A DNA stretch of 10,443 bases from NCBI GenBank assembly GCA_934408795.1, contig CAKRVQ010000020.1, positions 1 through 10,443 on the forward strand, in the 5' to 3' direction. The notes under the pieces were generated by a model. The model made no database searches, was not told where the DNA came from, and worked only from the letters and a program-made list of their open reading frames with translations. Positions 1-6,478 of this stretch are shown one piece after another (the first letter of the stretch is position 1; every line of letters begins with the position of its first letter). The position numbers were made by a program, and so were the translations under genes. Source of the DNA: an uncultured Eubacteriales bacterium (GTDB lineage Bacteria; Bacillota; Clostridia; Oscillospirales; Acutalibacteraceae).

Positions 1-2117
1 CTGCCTATCTCGTCAAGTATCAGAAGACTGTCCTTAGTTGCATTTTTAACTATCTCGGCGACCTCGTTCATTTCAACCATAAAGGTGGACTGACCGGTCG
101 TTATGTCGTCGGACGCTCCTATCCTCGTGAATACCGCATCGCATATGCACATATCTGCGGACCGTGCGGGCACAAACGACCCTATCTGGGTCATTATCAC
201 CGCAAGCGCGACCTGACGCATATAGGTCGATTTTCCCGCCATATTCGGTCCGGTTATCACGGCGCACCTGTTTTCGCCCTCATCGAGCAGCGTGTCGTTC
301 GGAACAAACGGTGCATTTGATATAGCCTCCACAACGGGATGCCTTCCCGCCGATATACTTATCCTGCCGTCGCAATTTATCGCGGGACGGCAATAGTTGT
401 TTTCGGCAGCCACATCCGCAAGCGAGCAGATAACATCTACGACGCCCAAAGCATCCGCCGTCTTTTTGATGCGCGGATACTCGTTTGCCACCTTGATCCT
501 CGTTTCTTCGAAGATTCGGTATTCAAGCTGCGCGCTTCTTTCCTTTGCACCGAGCACGCGGGCTTCAAGATCTTTAAGCTCGTCGGTTATGTATCTCTCG
601 CAATTGGTAAGCGTCTGCTTCCTTATATAGTCCTCGGGCACCTTATCAAGAAATGACTTCGTGACCTCGATATAGTATCCGAAAAGCTTGTTGTATTTGA
701 CTTTAAGGGTCTTTATTCCGGTTCTTTCTCTCTCTTTTTCCTCAACCGTAGCTATAATGCTCTTTCCGTCCTTCATATCGGACCTTAAACGGTCAAGCTC
801 TTCACTGTAGCCTTCCCTGATTATTCCGCCCTCGCGGACCGACACGGGAGGAGCCTCACATATGACCGTATCAATGAGCTTGCATACATCCCTCAATTCA
901 TCAAGAGAGTATGCGCAGCCCTTGAGCTGAGCCGCGGAGGTCTTTCCCAGAAGACTCTTAACGCCCGGGACCCTGTCAAGCGCGGTGAAAAGCTCGCGCA
1001 GTTCGCGTCCTCCGGCGGTTCCGTAAACTATTCTGGTCATCAGCCTTTCAATGTCCCTGATACCCGCAAGCGACTCCCTCACCTGCGATCTGAGCGTAGG
1101 GGTGCCGTAAAGCTCGTCCACCGCATTAAGGCGCGATGTAATACCCGCAACACTCATAAGAGGCTGCTCTATCCAGCGGCGCAGAAGGCGCTTTCCCATC
1201 GCCGTCCTCGTGCGGTCAAGGACCCATAACAAGGAACCCTTCTTCTCGTTCGTGCGCATTGAAGAGCATAGCTCAAGATTGCGCATGGCCGCTATGTCTA
1301 TACCCATATACTGGTTTTCCGAATACACATTTATCGACGAAATATGCTCAAGGCCGGTTTTCTGGGTCTCATAAAGATACCCGAGCAGACCGCCCGCCGT
1401 CAGCTTTTCGGCGCCGGCAGGTAAAAGTCCCAACCCTGCCGCCGCCCCTTCTCCGAAATGGCAGTTGAAAAGCTCGTCAATGTTTGATTCCTTAAACATA
1501 TCATCGGAAAGGACGGTAAGGCAGCAAGCGAGCCGCACCTTTATCTTTTCCTCCTCGACGACCGTCAGCATCCCTTCGGGGACAATGACCTCGGTGGGAG
1601 AAAAACGCGAAAGCTCACTCAGAACCGCCGAGAAATTATCGGTGCCCTTAAATGCGGTGACATCGAATTCGCCCGTTGAAGAATCGACAAAGCCAACGCC
1701 GAATGCATCGGCCGTCCTCAGTATGCACGCCAAGAAGTTGTTTTTTGATGCGTCGAGCATACTGTCCTCAATAACTGTGCCCGGTGTGATTATTCTTATG
1801 ACTTCACGGCGCACCAAGCCCTTTGCTTCCGCGGGGTCCTCTGTCTGCTCGCATATTGCGACCTTATAACCTTTTTCTATAAGTCTGCCTATGTACGCTT
1901 CGCAGCTATGGTAGGGCACACCGCACATAGGTGCCCGCTCGTTTGTGCCGCAATCCTTCCCGGTGAGCGCAAGATCCAGCTCTTCCGAAGCGGTCTTGGC
2001 GTCATCATAGAACATCTCATAGAAGTCGCCGACACGGAAGAAAAGAATTGCATCCTTGTTGTTTTCCTTAATATGAAAGTATTGCCGCATCATAGGCGAC
2101 AGTTCGGTGGTATTCAT
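1..2117 (-). CDS. mutS: DNA mismatch repair protein MutS, C-terminus cut off by window edge
   Basis: MutS recognises mispaired and unpaired bases and recruits MutL to start mismatch repair. I translated the minus strand by hand from the ATG at 2117-2115 to position 1; the frame stays open for about 705 codons with no frameshift. Visible landmarks are the mismatch-reading motif FYE (residues 32-34, inside FFRVGDFYEMF), a GKDCGTNERAPMCGVPYH segment typical of the N-terminal domain, the Walker A loop GPNMAGKST at about residues 622-630, and a Walker B motif LLILDEIGR at the window edge. Family members are usually about 850-900 residues, so roughly 150-200 residues are missing outside the window (ATPase remainder and dimerisation region). 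The start is supported by GAGGGG at 2125-2130, seven bases before the ATG. It lies downstream of miaB and a YlbF-family gene, the order known in Bacillus, where mutL follows. The family assignment is very secure. Confidence 0.97.
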   Translation of the reverse strand, partial: MNTTELSPMMRQYFHIKENNKDAILFFRVGDFYEMFYDDAKTASEELDLALTGKDCGTNERAPMCGVPYHSCEAYIGRLIEKGYKVAICEQTEDPAEAKGLVRREVIRIITPGTVIEDSMLDASKNNFLACILRTADAFGVGFVDSSTGEFDVTAFKGTDNFSAVLSELSRFSPTEVIVPEGMLTVVEEEKIKVRLACCLTVLSDDMFKESNIDELFNCHFGEGAAAGLGLLPAGAEKLTAGGLLGYLYETQKTGLEHISSINVYSENQYMGIDIAAMRNLELCSSMRTNEKKGSLLWVLDRTRTAMGKRLLRRWIEQPLMSVAGITSRLNAVDELYGTPTLRSQVRESLAGIRDIERLMTRIVYGTAGGRELRELFTALDRVPGVKSLLGKTSAAQLKGCAYSLDELRDVCKLIDTVICEAPPVSVREGGIIREGYSEELDRLRSDMKDGKSIIATVEEKERERTGIKTLKVKYNKLFGYYIEVTKSFLDKVPEDYIRKQTLTNCERYITDELKDLEARVLGAKERSAQLEYRIFEETRIKVANEYPRIKKTADALGVVDVICSLADVAAENNYCRPAINCDGRISISAGRHPVVEAISNAPFVPNDTLLDEGENRCAVITGPNMAGKSTYMRQVALAVIMTQIGSFVPARSADMCICDAVFTRIGASDDITTGQSTFMVEMNEVAEIVKNATKDSLLILDEIG

Positions 2118-2151
2118 TCTCAAGCCCCTCGTCACATACATAAAAGTTCAC

Positions 2152-2247
2152 TGTCGGCGGCCACCCCGCCGACACCCGAAAAACATACCCTTAAGATCCG
2201 CCGTACGGCATTCAGTTCCCGCCGCAATGTCGGTTCGGCGGCGGAAC
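2152..2247 (-). other. Hairpin-rich spacer before mutS
   Basis: The 173-base gap between the YlbF-family gene and mutS contains no credible reading frame but several inverted repeats. At 2152-2174 a perfect 9-bp stem (TGTCGGCGG with CCGCCGACA on the minus strand) closes a five-base loop. At 2200-2209 there is a 10-bp palindrome, GCCGTACGGC. At 2215-2247 a 10-bp stem with one bulged base closes a 12-base loop. None is followed directly by a good U-run on the minus strand; the first is followed by GTGAACTTTT, a poor terminator tail. They could be mRNA processing or stability structures, or a weak attenuator setting the level of mutS relative to miaB. That role is inference; only the repeats are seen. 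Confidence 0.45.
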
Positions 2248-2290
2248 AAATGCGACAATACTGTCCGCCGACGGTATAAAAGGTCACGCT

Positions 2291-2701
2291 TCAGTGGCAG
2301 CCGCCGCAGGACGAACAATCATGAGTGCAGGAATGATGCAGATCGCAGGTAAGCGGATCCTCGCCCGATATTGCCGCCGAGATTATTGTCTCAATGGCGC
2401 TCACCAGCTCATCGAGCGCCGTTTTTGCGACATTATACTCGGTCATGCTCTGATTTCTCATGACCTTGCCGTACGCCTTTCTAAGCTGCTCGTTGAGCTC
2501 CTTCAGCTTCTCTTCGTCGCGGTTTTCTCCGTCTTTCTGTATTTCGCGGTCCATAGCCATTTTTGCAATATTGAACTCGCCTATAGCAGCCTGAAGCTCC
2601 TCGTCCGCGTCGTTTTTAAGCTTTGCGGAAAGGTATCTCTGGTATCTTTCGTCCTTCTGAATTTCAACACCGAGGTGTCTTGCGGTTTCGATTACATCCA
2701 T
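2291..2701 (-). CDS. YlbF/YmcA-family regulator with cysteine-rich C-terminal tail
   Basis: This 136-residue protein is mostly helical and charged (about residues 1-112), as in the YlbF/YmcA (Com_YlbF) family. In Bacillus subtilis, family members RicA (YmcA) and RicF (YlbF) form a complex with RicT (YaaT) that binds iron-sulfur clusters and promotes RNase Y-dependent mRNA processing, competence, sporulation and biofilm formation. The last 18 residues here carry five cysteines (C119, C125, C129, C132, C135) and four histidines (H122, H123, H127, H136), a dense metal- or cluster-binding pattern. The ATG at 2701 has AAGGAG at 2710-2715, eight bases upstream. It sits between miaB and mutS, the position of ymcA in Bacillus, so a RicA-like role is the best guess by synteny. 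Sequence alone does not let me separate RicA from RicF, so no symbol is given. A cytoplasmic location is expected, as there is no signal or membrane segment. Confidence 0.88.
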   Translation of the reverse strand: MDVIETARHLGVEIQKDERYQRYLSAKLKNDADEELQAAIGEFNIAKMAMDREIQKDGENRDEEKLKELNEQLRKAYGKVMRNQSMTEYNVAKTALDELVSAIETIISAAISGEDPLTCDLHHSCTHDCSSCGGCH

Positions 2702-2798
2702 TTTGATTTCTCCTTAATATTTGTTATCTTGATTTATTCATCATCGGTATCAGATGCCGAATTTTTGACCTTTATAAATCCCGACTTGTCACAAAACC

Positions 2799-4208
2799 TT
2801 AAATCAGGTCTCCCTTAAGCGTTCCTTCGGTGTCGGTTATCCTGACACTGGAGAATTCTCCTATCAGCTCATCGCCGCCGCGAAACAGTACCGTTGCGCC
2901 TGCCTCGTCCTTGCCCGACAGTATATCTCCGCTCTTTTCCTCGGCAAGCACCCTCACCGTTTTGCCTTCAAGCTCTCGGTTAAGAGAAGCGGAAATGCCG
3001 TCCTGCACACGCAAAAGCTCCGAAAACCATTTTGACTTTTCCTCCTTCGGAACGGGATCGTCCAGCTTTGCGGCGGGAGTTCCCTTGCGCGGAGAAAAAA
3101 TAAAAGTAAAGAGTGCTCTGTATCGCACCTTTTCTATGAGTGACAGTGTCTCCTTAAAATCCTCATATGTTTCGCCGGGAAAACCGACGATAATATCGCT
3201 TGTGAACTTAATGTCCGGCATAAGCGAACGCGCCGTGTCTATAAGTGAGAGATAGCGGGCGGTATCATATCGACGGTTCATTGCGGTAAGGATCCTGTCG
3301 CTGCCGCTCTGTACCGGCAAATGCAGCACCCTGCAAACCTTTTCGCAATCCCGCATCGCGGTAAGCAGCCGCTCACTGCAATCCTTCGGATGCGAGGTCA
3401 TAAACCGTATACGGAAATCTCCTTTAATATCATTTACGCGGTATAAAAGCTCCGCAAAGTCATGATCGCCCTCAAGTCCTTTACCGTATGAGTTTACATT
3501 CTGACCGAGCAGCATTATCTCTTTAGCGCCGCTGTTTACAAGCTCTTTTGCCTCGGCGATGACCGAATCGGGATCGCGTGAACACTCTCTGCCGCGCACA
3601 TAAGGTACGATGCAATATGTGCAGAAATTGTCGCATCCCTGCATCACGGGCAGCCAGTACTTAACGCTTCCGTCCCTCTTGATCGGAGAGCCCTCTATTA
3701 TACGGTTTTCACCGCCGATCTCAAAAACTCTGTTACCGCCCGTCATCCTGCGATAAAGAAACTCGGGCAGCCGATGCCTCACGGCGGTGCCGAAAAGAAT
3801 ATCCACATAAGGATAACTCATCTTTACCTTTTCCGCCACGCTCGGTTGTTGAGCCATACATCCGCACACCGCGATTATCATATCGGGACGCTCTTTTTTA
3901 TATTTCTTAAGGGCGCCTATGTTTCCGAAGACGCGCTCTTCGGCGTGCTCGCGGACCGCGCAGGTGTTGAACAGGGCAATATCCGCTTTCAACGGATCGT
4001 CGGTCTCGGAAAATCCGCACCTGACAAGCCATCCTTTCAGCTTTTCGGAATCGCTCACATTCTGCTGGCATCCGTAAGTATGTACATAAAACGAGGCGCC
4101 GTCACCGTATCGTGTTTCGGATATCTCCTTTACGCGGGCGGCATAACCCTGCTGCTCGGCGATCAGCTCCGCACCTGTCTTTTCCGTTAATGTTGCCAAA
4201 TACTTCAT
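2799..4208 (-). CDS. miaB: tRNA-2-methylthio-N6-dimethylallyladenosine synthase MiaB
   Basis: MiaB is a radical-SAM enzyme that adds a methylthio group to i6A37 of tRNAs reading codons that start with U, using two [4Fe-4S] clusters. The 469-residue product has the full architecture. An N-terminal MTTase domain carries its three cluster cysteines in HTYGCQQN (C47), FNTCAVREHAEERVFGNIG (C83) and CGCMAQQ (C117). The radical-SAM CxxxCxxC motif lies in GCDNFCTYCIVPYVRGREC (C192, C196, C199), and a C-terminal TRAM domain for tRNA binding covers about residues 400-465. An in-frame GTG at 4262 would add 18 residues. I prefer the ATG at 4208 because the predicted promoter places the transcript start near 4267, leaving no room for a ribosome binding site before the GTG. 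The ATG itself has only a weak upstream site (AACGGA), which may limit translation. It is the first gene of the miaB-YlbF-mutS operon, with 97 bases to the next gene. Confidence 0.96.
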   Translation of the reverse strand: MKYLATLTEKTGAELIAEQQGYAARVKEISETRYGDGASFYVHTYGCQQNVSDSEKLKGWLVRCGFSETDDPLKADIALFNTCAVREHAEERVFGNIGALKKYKKERPDMIIAVCGCMAQQPSVAEKVKMSYPYVDILFGTAVRHRLPEFLYRRMTGGNRVFEIGGENRIIEGSPIKRDGSVKYWLPVMQGCDNFCTYCIVPYVRGRECSRDPDSVIAEAKELVNSGAKEIMLLGQNVNSYGKGLEGDHDFAELLYRVNDIKGDFRIRFMTSHPKDCSERLLTAMRDCEKVCRVLHLPVQSGSDRILTAMNRRYDTARYLSLIDTARSLMPDIKFTSDIIVGFPGETYEDFKETLSLIEKVRYRALFTFIFSPRKGTPAAKLDDPVPKEEKSKWFSELLRVQDGISASLNRELEGKTVRVLAEEKSGDILSGKDEAGATVLFRGGDELIGEFSSVRITDTEGTLKGDLI

Positions 4209-4273
4209 TCCGTTTCGATTATATTGCGCATCGGATAGAGTGCAGTTTTGCCTACACCTCACCTATCTTATCA

Positions 4274-4302
4274 ATTATAATATATTATCCTCGCTTATGC
4301 AA
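4274..4302 (-). promoter_or_regulatory. Sigma-A-like promoter for the miaB operon
   Basis: On the minus strand TTGCAT (4302-4297) is followed after 17 bases by a perfect TATAAT (4279-4274). The predicted start, near 4267, gives a leader of about 59 bases before the miaB ATG at 4208. The surrounding sequence is A+T-rich, unlike the G+C-rich element upstream. The -35 box abuts the end of the terminator at 4305-4328, so the operon is well insulated from upstream transcription. Confidence 0.7.
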
Positions 4303-4304
4303 GC

Positions 4305-4328
4305 AAAAAACCGCCCCGACGGCGGTTT
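4305..4328 (-). terminator. Intrinsic terminator upstream of the miaB promoter
   Basis: Read on the minus strand, the 8-bp stem AAACCGCC/GGCGGTTT (4328-4321 with 4315-4308) closes a five-base loop and runs straight into a T-run (six T at 4310-4305). The + strand also has T-rich sequence after the hairpin, less tightly placed (from about 4336), so weak bidirectional action is possible. On the minus strand it would stop read-through from the yitT side or any transcript of the palindromic element at 4369-4568. Confidence 0.7.
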
Positions 4329-4368
4329 CGGCTGCTTTTATTTTTTGAACGAATTTGAGTCTGCATAA

Positions 4369-4568
4369 GGCAGCGCCGCGCGCCCTCCGACAGGAGGGCG
4401 TCAATCGGGCGGCGGGCACCGCCATGTAGCGATGAAAGGGCAGATCGTGCAACGGCGAAAGAGCGGAAGCACACGGCAGGCGGCGCTTGACGCGCCGCCT
4501 GCCGTGTCCACCGCCCTTATGTTGCCCGCCGCCCGATTGACGCGCCTTCGTCGCGTCCCGGCGCTGCC
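4369..4568. repeat. 200-bp nested palindromic element between two terminators
   Basis: This gene-free stretch is built of nested inverted repeats. A 9-bp base stem pairs GGCAGCGCC (4369-4377) with GGCGCTGCC (4560-4568). A perfect 21-bp arm pairs 4398-4418 with 4523-4543. A 6-bp stem pairs AAGGGC (4436-4441) with GCCCTT (4513-4518). A perfect 16-bp hairpin pairs 4471-4486 with 4492-4507 around loop TTGAC. Side hairpins lie at 4381-4400 (CGCCCTCC, GACA, GGAGGGCG) and 4539-4557 (GACGCG/CGCGTC), each overlapping the 21-bp arm. The 10-mer TTGACGCGCC occurs twice (4487-4496 and 4537-4546), so the left arm could pair with either copy. No target-site duplication flanks it and it encodes no transposase. 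It could be a structured non-coding RNA, a MITE- or REP-like dispersed element, or a cruciform-forming site. I could not identify it with a known RNA family. Confidence 0.75.
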
Positions 4569-4615
4569 GACCGCACTCCCCTCACAGTACTCCTCGGCAA
4601 GACAATACATCTCTT

Positions 4616-4662
4616 AAAAGGTCGAAAGCCGCCGATACAGTATCGGCGGCTTTCGCTTTTTT
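4616..4662. terminator. Strong bidirectional-looking terminator after yitT
   Basis: A perfect 15-bp stem (CGAAAGCCGCCGATA at 4623-4637 with TATCGGCGGCTTTCG at 4641-4655) closes a CAG loop. On the minus strand it starts about 15 bases after the yitT stop codon and is followed by CCTTTT, so it ends the polysaccharide-to-yitT operon. On the + strand it is followed by CTTTTTT (4656-4662), a better U-run than on the minus side, so it should work in both directions, although no + strand gene is evident upstream. Confidence 0.85.
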
Positions 4663-4670
4663 AACTGATC

Positions 4671-5513
4671 TCAGATATTTCTGAATCCTCTGCCTATTAT
4701 CTCGCTGCTGCTCGTGACGATCATAAATGAATGCGGGTCGATCTCCCTCACTCGCTTTTGCAGCCTGATAGCCTCTATACGCCGACAGACCGTGTGGATC
4801 ATCGTCCTCCCGTCGCCGGTATACGCCCCTCGTGCCTCAACCACCGTCGCACTGTGGTGCAGAGACGACGACACATACTCAATGATCTTTTCGGGCTCCG
4901 ATGTGATAATTACGAAGTACTTGCATACATTCATACTTTCGATTATGTTATCGACCAAAAACGCCTTGGCAAACAGACCCGCTATCGAAAACAGACCTAT
5001 CTTGATACCGAAAACGAATATCGAACTGACGGCGACCGCAGCATCGACCATGAGGAGACATTTCCCCACCTCTGCGGAAGTGTACTTTTTCAGTATCAGC
5101 GCAACAATATCGGTACCGCCCGAGGAGCCTCCGTATTTGAACATAAGAGCCGAGCCGAGAGCGGTGAGCATCATCGCGTAAACAAGCTCAAGCAGAGGTT
5201 CGTCGGTAAGAGGGGCGGACATCGGAAATATGCGCCCCAAAGCCTCGACGAGCCCCGAGAAGAGCAGACTGCAGTAAACGGTCCTGACGCCCGTGTCCTT
5301 GCCCAAAAATGCGAATCCGACGACAAGCAGCACAAGGTTGATGATCGATATCCAGGTCGATGCCGGCAGGATGCCGAGCTTTCCGAGCAGCGTTCCTATA
5401 CCGCTGACGCCGCCCGTGGAAAAGCCGTTCGGAATTTTGAACACATAAACGCCGACGGTAAGCAATATGACCCCGACAGTCATCAGAGTATACTCTTTTA
5501 CAGCCTTTTTCAT
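4671..5513 (-). CDS. YitT-family membrane protein (DUF161 plus DUF2179)
   Basis: The product has a hydrophobic N-terminal two-thirds with several predicted membrane spans, starting with LMTVGVILLTVGVYVFKIP and the glycine-rich segment NGFSTGGVSGIGTLLG that marks YitT proteins. It ends in a soluble domain of DUF2179 type, recognisable by HTVCRRIEAIRLQKRVREIDPHSF (residues split here: HTVCRRIEA, then REIDPHSFMIV) and the closing GRGFRNI. The biochemical role of the family is not established. I chose the ATG at 5513 (280 residues) over the ATG at 5525, because the only ribosome binding site, AAAAGG at 5526-5531, touches the 5525 codon but lies 12 bases from 5513, which is long but usable. It is the last gene before a strong terminator and lies 87 bases after pnuC, so it is probably co-transcribed with the polysaccharide genes. 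A functional link to them is not shown. Confidence 0.9.
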   Translation of the reverse strand: MKKAVKEYTLMTVGVILLTVGVYVFKIPNGFSTGGVSGIGTLLGKLGILPASTWISIINLVLLVVGFAFLGKDTGVRTVYCSLLFSGLVEALGRIFPMSAPLTDEPLLELVYAMMLTALGSALMFKYGGSSGGTDIVALILKKYTSAEVGKCLLMVDAAVAVSSIFVFGIKIGLFSIAGLFAKAFLVDNIIESMNVCKYFVIITSEPEKIIEYVSSSLHHSATVVEARGAYTGDGRTMIHTVCRRIEAIRLQKRVREIDPHSFMIVTSSSEIIGRGFRNI

Positions 5514-5538
5514 ATATGTTTTCATCCTTTTGCGGTAT

Positions 5539-5577
5539 CATCGGTCATACGGACGCACCTGCCCTTGTTGACCGACG
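5539..5577 (-). other. Hairpin between pnuC and yitT
   Basis: A 9-bp stem (minus strand CGTCGGTCA with TGACCGATG) closes a 21-base loop just upstream of the yitT ribosome binding site. One pair is a G-U wobble when read as minus-strand RNA but an A-C mismatch in + strand RNA, which fits folding of the operon mRNA. It is not followed by a U-run, so it is not a terminator; it may stabilise the mRNA or tune yitT translation (inference). Confidence 0.35.
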
Positions 5578-5600
5578 GTATGGTTGCGGCACATTTTTGC

Positions 5601-6476
5601 CTAAAGTATCGATCTGTCCTGCATTGCCTCTTCTTTGTGGGACTTTATGTATCTGCTCCACTTTATGTACCCGTAGGTAGTGTTTGTGAAGTATCCCACC
5701 TTGAGAGGAAGCAGCTGCCACTGTCCCGAAAGAATATTTATTGCGGTCTCAAGCGCGGCACTGATGTACCATGCTATCCACTGCTCTCTTATTCGCAGGA
5801 GTATGAACAGTCCGTTGCATATGCCGACCGCCGAAGCGCAGGCATCAAGATAACATACCAGCGTTTCAAGGAACTCATTGCCGCCGAACAGGTCGGTTCC
5901 GAGATCGATCCTTGTGAGAATGTACCCCACGACGATCGTCCATACCGCTATGCCGACAACGATCGCGGCTTCCGCCCAACCGCTCAGCTTGCGCACCTTT
6001 GTCACATCTTCATCATTTCTGTCGGGATGCCTGTGCCAGTTCACAAAGCTGATTATATCAATGGGCAGCCAGAAGAAGAGAGTCGATGCCATGGTCGCAA
6101 ATCGGTAAGAAAGAACGACGCATATCGCGATCTCGGTGATCTCAACAAAAACCGAGACGATAAAGTTCCACTTGCTTTGCTTTGAAATGAGGAGCTCGCA
6201 AAGTATGTTCAGTACCGTGTCCGCAAGGTAAAGCGCCATAATGATGCCGCCGTTTACCCCGTTCACTTCCTCCTCGGGGAAAAATATGCTTATCAGTACG
6301 GATAAGATCAATATACTGAAGAACCAGCACTTTTCGTAAAGAGAAAAATACTTCCAGAGTTTTACCGCCCTCGCCCCTACATCGGGCAGGAATTTATGTA
6401 CGAACCTGTCCCACGGACCCGAAAATGAAGATGCCGACTGTTTGGTTTTGTTTATTTGTTTTTCTGCGTTTTTCAC
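5601..6476 (-). CDS. pnuC: PnuC-family transporter (nicotinamide riboside or related vitamin)
   Basis: PnuC proteins are facilitated-diffusion carriers in the cytoplasmic membrane. Most take up nicotinamide riboside for NAD salvage, while relatives carry thiamine or riboflavin. The 291-residue product has a charged N-terminal tail of about 50 residues, then seven or eight hydrophobic segments (roughly 51-66, 78-95, 105-122, 126-145, 168-187, 205-227, 233-250, 255-270). Family hallmarks are WLPIDIISFVNWHRH followed by VRKLS (136-165) and the C-terminal pattern WIAWY...GYFTNTTYGYIKWSR (233-275). It starts with GTG at 6476, two bases after the rfbB stop codon, with AGGA upstream inside the end of rfbB, so translation is probably coupled. 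No internal ATG offers a better start. I see no NAD-linked or thiamine riboswitch nearby, so the substrate is not settled. The N-terminal tail looks longer than in the typical family member, which is worth noting but not unusual. Confidence 0.85.
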   Translation of the reverse strand: MKNAEKQINKTKQSASSFSGPWDRFVHKFLPDVGARAVKLWKYFSLYEKCWFFSILILSVLISIFFPEEEVNGVNGGIIMALYLADTVLNILCELLISKQSKWNFIVSVFVEITEIAICVVLSYRFATMASTLFFWLPIDIISFVNWHRHPDRNDEDVTKVRKLSGWAEAAIVVGIAVWTIVVGYILTRIDLGTDLFGGNEFLETLVCYLDACASAVGICNGLFILLRIREQWIAWYISAALETAINILSGQWQLLPLKVGYFTNTTYGYIKWSRYIKSHKEEAMQDRSIL

Positions 6477-6478
6477 TG

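Noticed and set aside
2702..2798. Internal promoter or terminator between miaB and the YlbF-family gene
   Set aside because: Only a weak 6-bp hairpin (2747-2761) without a U-run, and no -35/-10 pair at acceptable spacing, is seen in these 97 bases.
4369..4568. Palindromic element as RNase P RNA, 6S RNA, tmRNA or SRP RNA
   Set aside because: I looked for the conserved landmark motifs of these RNAs that I know, on both strands, and found none; the long perfect stems are also unlike them.
4369..4568. Palindromic element as an insertion sequence
   Set aside because: It is only 200 bp, has no transposase frame and no flanking direct repeats; a MITE-like origin remains possible but is not shown.
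4401..4610. Minus-strand frame of 69 codons across the palindromic element (begins MYCLAEEYCEG)
   Set aside because: No spaced ribosome binding site (AAGAG touches the ATG), the frame runs through both arms of the palindrome and stops inside one, and the composition (Arg, Ala, Gly, Cys) is what G+C-rich inverted repeats give by chance.
4731..6185. Long + strand frame of 484 codons opposite yitT and pnuC
   Set aside because: It lies antisense to two well-supported genes and crosses their intergenic gap. Its translation is rich in Arg, His, Tyr and Asp with no recognisable domain, as expected of a shadow frame.
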